Of a stretch of 64,000 nucleotides of DNA, positions 1 through 5,548 are shown piece after piece. The notes under the pieces are model-generated. The model did not search any database and was not told the origin of the DNA. It saw only the letters and a list, made by a program, of their open reading frames with translations. The position numbers were made by a program, and so were the translations under genes. Source of the stretch: an uncultured Eubacteriales bacterium (GTDB lineage Bacteria; Bacillota; Clostridia; Oscillospirales; CAG-272). Each line of letters begins with the position of its first letter. The first letter of the stretch is position 1. Location of the stretch: positions 13,269 to 77,268 of the forward strand of contig CAKRTQ010000012.1 of NCBI GenBank assembly GCA_934402395.1. Reading direction: 5' to 3'.

Positions 1-36
1 CCGTTGGTGGTTATAAGACTCTAACTTTCATTCCCC

Positions 37-63
37 CCCCGCCGTGCCGACGGCACGGCGGGG
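37..63. repeat. Palindrome at the 5' edge of RHS cassette 1
   Basis: A 12-bp perfect inverted repeat (37-48 with 52-63, three-base loop) lies just before the RHS-like coding sequence. A closely similar palindrome, also with a GTGCC/GGCAC core, stands in the same place before the second RHS cassette at 1844-1878. It may be a terminator of whatever lies upstream or a boundary mark of displaced cassettes; it has no T-run on the + strand. Confidence 0.7.
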
Positions 64-1342
64 ATGGACAAGGCATCACAACATCGGTTCGGTACAGAAT
101 ATGGTAATATACGGTTACGATACCGGTAACTGGGGCGATCTTCTCATATCGTTCAACGGTCAGAGCATAGCATATGACGGCATAGGCAACCCCGGGACAT
201 GGAACGGAAGCGCCCTTACATGGCAGGGCAGACGGCTCATGTCGTACGGCTCTAATACTTATACCTACAATGCCGACGGTATAAGAACGAGCAAGACCGT
301 AAACGGAGTAGAGCATATATATCACCTTTCGGGAACGCAGATACTTGACGAGGAATGGACCGAAGGAAACATCCACCATCTCATGGTGTATGTTTACGAT
401 GCATCCGGTCAGCCGATAGGTATAAGTCATTATACATACAACGGAACGCTCGTATCTGAAAATGACTATCTGCTCGTTTCCAACATCCAGGGCGACATAA
501 TCGGTATCTACGACTCCACCAGGACCCGCGTTGTAACGTATGTCTATGATGCATGGGGGCGTATACTCTCTACCACCGGGACCGGCGCTAATACCATCGG
601 CGTATATAACCCGTTCAGATATCGTGGTTACTACTACGATACCGAAACCAGCCTCTACTACCTCAACAGCAGATACTACGATCCCAACGTAGGCAGATTC
701 CTTAATGCAGACGACTACATAAACGCCAACGGCGACCTTATCGGATTCAATATGTTCGCTTATTGCGGCAATAATCCGGTGATGCTTACTGATTATTATG
801 GATACAGCGCTTATAAGTGCGGTCACAATAACAATCCGGATAAATGCAGATATTGCAAGAAAGAGCGCGAAATTGCTCAAATGGCGGGAGTCCGGTATTC
901 GCAGAGTAGAATTCAAGAAGATGCCCAAGTTGATGATGATACACCTATAAACTATAATGGTGCATATTCACAAGCTCAAACTATAACATCATTGACAACT
1001 AACGCTTTTGCATTATTGCTTACGGTAACATCTCAAGGTGTTGATACTATAGCATCTATGTATGTGACCGGGTTTGGATATCTTGTAACAGCACCAATAA
1101 ATATAGTGCAAACATGGAACAATCCGAATTTAGGTACCAAAGGAAAGGTGCTGCTAACTACATATGATGTGATGGTTGCTGCGAGCGGTGTTGGCATGGT
1201 ATTCGGTATGGCGAACTGGTGGAATGTTACAGGTTGGGCGGCGTTGGGGATTTCTGTTGTTTATACAGTAGTCACGTATGCTGTCGAGTATAAATTACAA
1301 GAGTATTTAGAGAGAAGGTACTACAATGAATACGCACGATAA
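44..1342 (+). CDS. RHS repeat-associated core fragment with variable C-terminal tail (displaced cassette)
   Basis: The protein has YD-type RHS repeats from about residue 45 and the RHS-associated core near residues 190-255 (PFRYRGYYYDTETSLYYLNS, then YYDPNVGRFLNAD and FAYCGNNP). In RHS proteins the sequence after this core is a swappable toxin. Here the tail (about 256-432) starts with a possible metal site (CGHNNNPDKCRYC) and then has three to four hydrophobic stretches, so a membrane-acting tip is possible, but I recognise no toxin family. The frame is closed at 14-16 by a stop, the first codon is GTG with no convincing ribosome binding site, and the usual thousand-residue N-terminal part is absent. 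It is therefore probably a displaced cassette that needs recombination with a full RHS gene to be used. Its last 17 bases overlap the next gene. Confidence 0.8.
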   Translation: MPTARRGWTRHHNIGSVQNMVIYGYDTGNWGDLLISFNGQSIAYDGIGNPGTWNGSALTWQGRRLMSYGSNTYTYNADGIRTSKTVNGVEHIYHLSGTQILDEEWTEGNIHHLMVYVYDASGQPIGISHYTYNGTLVSENDYLLVSNIQGDIIGIYDSTRTRVVTYVYDAWGRILSTTGTGANTIGVYNPFRYRGYYYDTETSLYYLNSRYYDPNVGRFLNADDYINANGDLIGFNMFAYCGNNPVMLTDYYGYSAYKCGHNNNPDKCRYCKKEREIAQMAGVRYSQSRIQEDAQVDDDTPINYNGAYSQAQTITSLTTNAFALLLTVTSQGVDTIASMYVTGFGYLVTAPINIVQTWNNPNLGTKGKVLLTTYDVMVAASGVGMVFGMANWWNVTGWAALGISVVYTVVTYAVEYKLQEYLERRYYNEYAR

Positions 1343-1655
1343 GACTGTGGGCTTTTTTGACAAAGTATCACACATTATTGCATATTCATACATAGCACAT
1401 TTTGTATGTGGACTTTTGGCATACGATGGACGAAATTGGTGGACTGAATATAGTGTTACTTGGTATCGTGGCGCGATCAACTTCTTTCTATCATCGTTTG
1501 CGATAGCAATCAATAGCATTTTGGTGTGCATTTTCATGAAAAAAGCAGCACCGCCTGTGAAATCCCCCAAAATCATAGTCAACTGGGTCGTTGCAGTTGT
1601 ACCAATTGTTCTTGCATGGCTGTCGATAATACTTGATTTGGTGCTTATACAGTAG
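1326..1655 (+). CDS. Small membrane protein, candidate immunity partner of RHS tail 1
   Basis: This 109-residue protein has three predicted membrane segments (about residues 15-32, 48-70 and 84-107) with basic residues between them. It starts inside the end of the RHS cassette (17-base overlap), as immunity genes often do behind RHS toxin tips. It matches no family I know. The immunity role is inferred only from position and from the hydrophobic character shared with the toxin-like tail; it could be an unrelated membrane protein. The 190 bases after it, up to the next palindrome, hold no clear gene. Confidence 0.55.
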   Translation: MNTHDKTVGFFDKVSHIIAYSYIAHFVCGLLAYDGRNWWTEYSVTWYRGAINFFLSSFAIAINSILVCIFMKKAAPPVKSPKIIVNWVVAVVPIVLAWLSIILDLVLIQ

Positions 1656-1843
1656 TTATACATCAGATAAGTAGCAGTATTCATTATGACTTATATGATA
1701 TTGAATGGTATGGTTGCGAAAATGGCGGGGTCTGTAGAAATAACATATGTTTACCCCAATGCAATCAAAGGTCGATGCAACATTCCGTTTTTATGATATG
1801 CGATTAAAAAGCAATACCTTCTCTTTCCCTAAAAGAGGTTTGC

Positions 1844-1878
1844 TCCCCGTAGCTGTGCCAATGGCACGGCTACGGGGA
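1844..1878. repeat. Palindrome at the 5' edge of RHS cassette 2
   Basis: Inverted repeat of 16 pairs (1844-1859 with 1863-1878, one G-T pair, three-base loop). It has the same GTGCC/GGCAC core and the same position, directly before RHS coding sequence, as the palindrome at 37-63. Confidence 0.7.
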
Positions 1879-1884
1879 TTGGGG

Positions 1885-2854
1885 ATGGGCAGGGTGTCGC
1901 ATACGTCAGCGCAGGATCGGTAGAATATGACCGTATCAGCAGTGTAACGAATGCGCTTGTACGTAAGGACACATCTCTAATACTTATACCTACAATGCCG
2001 ACGGTATAAGAACGAGCAAGACTGTCTATGGTGTCAAACACATATATCATCTCTCCGGAACGCAGATACTCAGTGAAGAGTGGACGGAGGACAGAGTTCA
2101 GCACATACTGATATTTGTCTATGACGATTCGGGACAGCCGATAGGAATGTCGCACTTTGAAGATGAAGTCAAAAACGGTGACTACCTGTTTGCGAAGAAC
2201 GTCCAGGGTGATATTACCGCTGTTTATGATGCAAATGGTACATGCCTTGTAACGTATACCTACGATGCGTTGGGCAACACCAGAGTGAGGTACTCAAACG
2301 GCGGTGCCTCAACTGCGGCAAGATATAACCCGTTCAGATATCGCGGTTACTATTACGATACCGAAACGAGCCTTTACTACCTCAACAGCAGGTATTATGA
2401 TCCTGCAGTCGGCAGATTCCTTAATGCGGATGGTTCTGTAAACGCCAACGGCGACCTTATCGGATTCAATATGTTCGCGTATTGCGGAAACAACCCTGTA
2501 AACAGAGTTGACCGCACGGGACAATTTTGGAGTGAAATTTGGGAGTTTGCCAAAATAGCCGTTGCCGAAATTGGAAAAGCCATGGAAGTTATGTCTCCCG
2601 CTTACGCTGGGTGTGGTGGAGTAGCTGTAGCTGATGGGCCTCTTCCTTTCGGAGATATTATTGCAGCAGCAGTCATAGTATTGTTAACCGCAGGTGCTAT
2701 AGGATATGGAATTTATCAAGCAGTACAGGCTCCAGCTATTTCTGTTCCAAAAGTTGAAGAAAAAGATGAAGCAATACCTGCACCTCCGCCTACTCCAACA
2801 GTAATTTATAGATATAGCGGAACGTATGATTTTAATTGCCGCCTCGACATCTGA
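1885..2854 (+). pseudogene. Second displaced RHS core cassette, frame-broken at its 5' end
   Basis: RHS-type sequence begins in one frame near 1890 (reading ...SAGSVEYDRISSVTNALVRK...). It shifts at about 1975 into a second frame that is open from 1967 to 2854 but has no ATG before 2147. Bases 1976-2022 are identical to 251-297 in cassette 1, which marks a recombination joint. The core (PFRYRGYYYDTETSLYYLNS, FAYCGNNP) is intact. The tail has one hydrophobic stretch (about 2665-2730) and a Pro-rich segment. A short ORF in the next frame (2826-2933) could be the rest of the tail after a further frameshift or a remnant of an immunity gene. I read this as a silent or decayed cassette. Confidence 0.7.
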
Positions 2855-2956
2855 CAAGTATAATGACAAGTTCTTTATGTTAGCTAAAGGAATGCTTACT
2901 GTTCAGCAGTTTATTGAACAGGAGAATGCGTAATTAGGGCAAAAATAAACACAGCA

Positions 2957-3008
2957 GGGAGAGTGCTCCGGATGGCATACGCTATTCTGAACGCTCTCCC
3001 GATTTTTT
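2957..3008 (+). terminator. Terminator-like hairpin after RHS cassette 2
   Basis: GGGAGAG (2957-2963) pairs with CTCTCCC (2994-3000) across a 30-base loop and is followed directly by a T-run (3003-3008). The long loop makes it weaker than the other terminators in the window. Confidence 0.5.
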
Positions 3009-3009
3009 G

Positions 3010-3392
3010 ATTTCAACGTTCCAAATCTAAAAAATGAATTTAACGGTAGGCGTTACATTTAAATGATAAGATGGTGGGTGCCGTTAGGGGACAAACCGCG
3101 GGATACTGAAATTCGTTTTTCAATGTTTTGCTGTGTGAAAAAAGTATTGGAGGTAACGCGGTCTGCGCAGACGAACAGAAAATAATCAAAAGTCAAAAAT
3201 CCTGATGTTCGGTGCGAAAAGACGAGCTCCAAAGCGTTTTTGAGTATGACAGCGCTGCGGAAGGAACAAAAATCTAAAAAAGCAAGTTCCTGTGCGAAAA
3301 GACGGGGGTCTGAGCGTTTTTCAATATGACAGCACCGGGAGGAGCAAAAGCCAAAACTAAAGGTTGGTGCAAAAAGAAACCACGTATTGTGA
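3010..3392. repeat. Non-coding gap with an imperfect ~80-bp tandem repeat
   Basis: No gene is visible here. Two imperfect copies of about 80 bases start at 3212 and 3292 (each opening with GTGCGAAAAGACG, with AGCGTTTTT and TATGACAGC in the middle). A third, partial copy begins near 3367 (GGTGCAAAAAG). The spacing is too regular for chance, but the copies are too few and too diverged for a CRISPR array. Confidence 0.6.
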
Positions 3393-3398
3393 TATAAT
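3390..3398 (+). promoter_or_regulatory. Extended -10 promoter of rtcB
   Basis: TATAAT at 3393-3398 is preceded by TG one base upstream (3390-3391), the extended -10 form, which needs no good -35 box; none is seen at normal spacing. Transcription would start near 3405 and give a leader of about 95 nt before rtcB. Confidence 0.6.
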
Positions 3399-3423
3399 AC
3401 GATCTGACAGACGGGACCTGCCG

Positions 3424-3472
3424 AAGGCGGGACACCGACTTCGATTTTACGGGTTCAATTCCCGGCGATGCC
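3424..3472 (+). other. tRNA T-arm-like hairpin in the rtcB leader
   Basis: CGGG-TTCAATT-CCCG (3450-3464) has the stem and seven-base loop of a tRNA T-arm and is followed by GCGATGCC, which looks like the 3' strand of an acceptor stem. No matching GGCATCG 5' strand or D-arm is found nearby, so it is not a tRNA gene. It could be a tRNA mimic in the leader, a leftover of an integration site at a tRNA 3' end, or chance. Confidence 0.35.
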
Positions 3473-3500
3473 TTGCTATCAGAATGAAAGGAGCGGCACA

Positions 3501-4709
3501 ATGATTGAAATCAAAGGAAAGGTAAATACAGCTATCTGTTATGCAGCGGTTGTAGAGGACGAAGCGATCGAACAGATCCGCAGAATGTGTGACTATGATT
3601 TCACAGCAGGATCTCAAATACGGATCATGCCCGATGTACATGCCGGAAAAGGCTGTACGATCGGCACCACTATGACGATCACTGATAAAGCGGTTCCCAA
3701 TATCGTTGGTGTCGATATCGGTTGTGGTATGTATACTGTTGAGCTGGGTAAGGTGGATGTTGATTTTGAAAAAGTCGATGCTGCCGCTCATTATATTCCC
3801 AGCGGAAGAGATGTTTGGGAAGGGCGCATGGAGCGCTTTGACCTGACCGGGCTTCGCTGCTATAGAAACTTGAAACAGGCAAAGCGCTTGGAGAGGAGCC
3901 TGGGGACACTGGGCGGAGGAAACCATTTTATCGAGATTGATACTGCTTCGGATGGCACAAAGTATTTGGTGATCCATTCCGGCAGTCGTAACCTGGGCAA
4001 GCAGGTGGCGGAGTTCTATCAGTCTTTAGCTATCGATTTGAATGCCGGTAAGGCAGATTATTTCGAGCGTCGGGATGAGCTGATCCGTACATATAAGGAG
4101 CAGGGCCGCAGGGCTGAGATCCAGACCGCATTGAAGGCTATGGAGAAGGAATGGGCGGCAAAAGAGCCGACGATCCCCGCAGACCTTTGCTATCTGTACG
4201 GAACCTACTTGGATGACTACCTCCACGATGTAGAGATCTGCCAGCAATTTGCAAGGCGCAGCCGTGAAAGAATGGCGGAGATCCTTTTGGAAAAGACCGG
4301 AATGACTGCGATCTCTTCCTTCCACACCATCCACAATTATATTGATACGAAGGAAATGATCCTCCGCAAAGGCTCTATTGCGGCTCATTACGGAGAACTT
4401 GTCCTGATTCCCATCAATATGCGGGACGGCAGTGTGTTGGCTCGCGGCAAAGGGAATCCGGAATGGAATTATTCAGCCCCGCATGGAGCCGGCCGTCTTA
4501 TGTCTCGTGCAAAGGCACGCGAAACGTTGGATTTAGAGGTGTATAAGAAGACAATGGAGGGTATCTACACAACGTCGGTCAATGAAGCCACCATCGATGA
4601 AGCACCCATGGCTTACAAGTCGCTTGAAGACATTATCGATGTCATCAGAGAGTCTGTCGATGTGATCGAGTTACTAAAACCTATTTACAATTTTAAGGCA
4701 TCTGAGTGA
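3501..4709 (+). CDS. rtcB: RNA-splicing/repair ligase RtcB
   Basis: RtcB joins RNA ends bearing 2',3'-cyclic phosphate or 3'-phosphate to 5'-OH ends, using GTP and Mn2+. All family landmarks are present in order: MPDVHAGKGCTIGTT, VGVDIGCGM with metal-binding Cys75, LGGGNHFIE, IHSGSRNLG, HNYID, KGSIAA, and the guanylated histidine (His328) in PHGAGR. Length is about 402 residues, normal for bacterial RtcB. An upstream ATG at 3468 is possible, but 3501 follows a clear AAAGGAG. Next come a DUF2828 fragment, a structured RNA region with a tRNA-like fold, and a TerD-domain protein. In other bacteria RtcB is often grouped with Ro (Rsr) and Y RNA genes, so a role in RNA repair or quality control is likely. 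No sigma-54 activator RtcR is seen here. Confidence 0.95.
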   Translation: MIEIKGKVNTAICYAAVVEDEAIEQIRRMCDYDFTAGSQIRIMPDVHAGKGCTIGTTMTITDKAVPNIVGVDIGCGMYTVELGKVDVDFEKVDAAAHYIPSGRDVWEGRMERFDLTGLRCYRNLKQAKRLERSLGTLGGGNHFIEIDTASDGTKYLVIHSGSRNLGKQVAEFYQSLAIDLNAGKADYFERRDELIRTYKEQGRRAEIQTALKAMEKEWAAKEPTIPADLCYLYGTYLDDYLHDVEICQQFARRSRERMAEILLEKTGMTAISSFHTIHNYIDTKEMILRKGSIAAHYGELVLIPINMRDGSVLARGKGNPEWNYSAPHGAGRLMSRAKARETLDLEVYKKTMEGIYTTSVNEATIDEAPMAYKSLEDIIDVIRESVDVIELLKPIYNFKASE

Positions 4710-4746
4710 TAAAACGCTCCTGCGCCGTCTGATTGGAGGAGTTGAA

Positions 4747-4941
4747 ATGTTGAATCGTTTGAAAAATGAGGCGAATATCGCTTGCACAGAAAATGGCGCA
4801 GTTACCAACGCAAGAACACTTAGCATATCTCTGAGTTCGGGCGTTACGATGATCCGGTACAGTCACGCAAGGGAAACCGAGTGTGGCGGTGTAGGAATAA
4901 ACGTTTGCATCCTTGGATCCGGTGAGGCTTTATTTATATAA
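4747..4941 (+). pseudogene. N-terminal remnant of a DUF2828 (TROVE/Ro-like) protein
   Basis: This 64-codon ORF starts after a good GGAGGAG and opens with MLNRLKNEANIACTENGAVT, which from memory matches the start of DUF2828 proteins (about 450-500 residues, related to the RNA-binding TROVE domain of Ro60/Rsr). After about residue 26 the resemblance stops and the reading frame ends at 4941; no later DUF2828 sequence was found in any frame. I therefore read it as the stub of a deleted Ro-like gene that used to sit between rtcB and the non-coding RNA region. A short functional peptide cannot be excluded. Confidence 0.55.
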
Positions 4942-5018
4942 ATCCGATGAACGGAAATAATGAAGTCGCACAATATACAGGTGTGGATCGGCTGATCGGG
5001 TTTACATCAATGAAGTAT

Positions 5019-5101
5019 GGACCGGCGGTCGGAGGGAAGTCCCTCTGCGGTCCCGGGCTGAGAAGCTCGGAGGCGGAATGCCGGTACTGTCAGACGCCCC
5101 G
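5019..5101 (+). ncRNA. Candidate structured RNA, two domains
   Basis: GGACCG (5019-5024) pairs with CGGTCC (5048-5053) around an inner hairpin GAGGG/CCCTC (5032-5045). Directly after it, CGGG (5054-5057) pairs with CCCG (5098-5101), enclosing two small hairpins (5060-5068 and 5072-5082). It carries no ORF. I do not recognise the fold; it may be part of the same RNA system as the array downstream or a leader element. Confidence 0.35.
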
Positions 5102-5259
5102 ATAATTAAATTCACACTGCTTTACACGGTATAGTGTTTGCCGGATGATCCAAAGTCCCGCAATACTATAAATAGAACACGATTTGTACGGCTTATTCGC
5201 TAATGGGTACTTTAGATTTAAAGAGAATCGGTCTTATGAGTCGTGTTCACTGTAGAACG

Positions 5260-5418
5260 CAGCTAGTAAAGCTTATTTCGCCGTATGGCTTTTGATCAGA
5301 TTCAGTTTTACGATCCGCGTTCGGTAGCAGCTAGTGGCGCTTACTGCTTTTAAAGCGTTCTATCAGTTAGAAAAGTGCCGCGATTTCGCAAAAAAGCAAA
5401 CAGCTAGCCGGGCTTACT
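5260..5418 (+). repeat. Motif CAGCTAGNNNNGCTTAYT, three copies with exact internal spacing
   Basis: Copies lie at 5260-5277, 5328-5345 and 5401-5418; CAGCTAG and GCTTAYT start exactly 11 bases apart in each. A half-copy (GCTTATT) is at 5191-5197. In modules 2 and 3 the motif flanks a short stem (AAAGC/GCTTT at 5268-5292; CGCTT/AAGCG at 5338-5357), and the 3' side carries ATCAG. The conserved unpaired bases beside variable stems suggest a protein-binding site, as in the Ro-binding helix of Y RNAs. Confidence 0.75.
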
Positions 5419-5431
5419 TCTTCAGTAGGAT

Positions 5432-5493
5432 CCGATCGCAGAGGTTCGATTCCTCTCGCTCCAACGGAGTGTAGCTCAGTGGCAGAGCGTCGG
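5432..5493 (+). ncRNA. Circularly permuted tRNA-like domain
   Basis: Parts occur in permuted order. First comes a T-arm (stem 5440-5444 with 5452-5456, loop TTCGATT). Next is an acceptor-like stem closed by the loop AAC (CGCTCC 5457-5462 with GGAGTG 5466-5471, one G-T pair). Then TA and a D-arm follow (GCTC 5474-5477 with GAGC 5485-5488, loop AGTGGCA). The open ends pair as CCGA/TCGG (5432-5435 with 5490-5493), where an anticodon stem would begin. There is no anticodon loop and no CCA end, so it cannot act as an ordinary tRNA. This is the arrangement known for the tRNA-mimic module of YrlA-type bacterial Y RNAs. Confidence 0.75.
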
Positions 5494-5548
5494 AATGAAA
5501 TCAGTCCGGCAATTCAGTTTGCGCATTGTCTTATGGGGAGGAGAAAAA

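Larger units (their letters stand above)
5175..5510 (+). ncRNA. Y RNA-like multi-unit non-coding RNA ending in a tRNA-like domain
   Basis: Four consecutive modules lie between the DUF2828 stub and the TerD-domain gene. Module 1 (5175-5248) is closed by an 8-bp stem, module 2 (5255-5322) by a 6-bp GAACGC/GCGTTC stem, module 3 (about 5322-5380) by CGGTA/TGCCG. Module 4 (about 5401-5510) is closed by GCCGG/CCGGC (5407-5411 with 5506-5510) and holds the tRNA-like domain. Modules 2, 3 and 4 share CAGCTAG, four variable bases, then GCTTAYT, at exactly the same spacing; each also has ATCAG on its 3' side. Module 1 keeps only GCTTATT. Bacterial Y RNAs of the YrlA class combine a Ro-binding stem with a permuted tRNA mimic and lie beside Ro and RtcB genes, which fits well. 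The repetition of the putative protein-binding motif is unusual. A transcription start near 5170 (TACTAT at 5164-5169) is only a guess. Confidence 0.65.

Noticed and set aside
3212..3392. CRISPR array
   Set aside because: Two to three diverged long repeats without short identical repeats or spacers; no cas genes.
5440..5493. Ordinary tRNA gene
   Set aside because: T-arm precedes D-arm, no anticodon loop and no CCA end; only a permuted tRNA-like fold fits.
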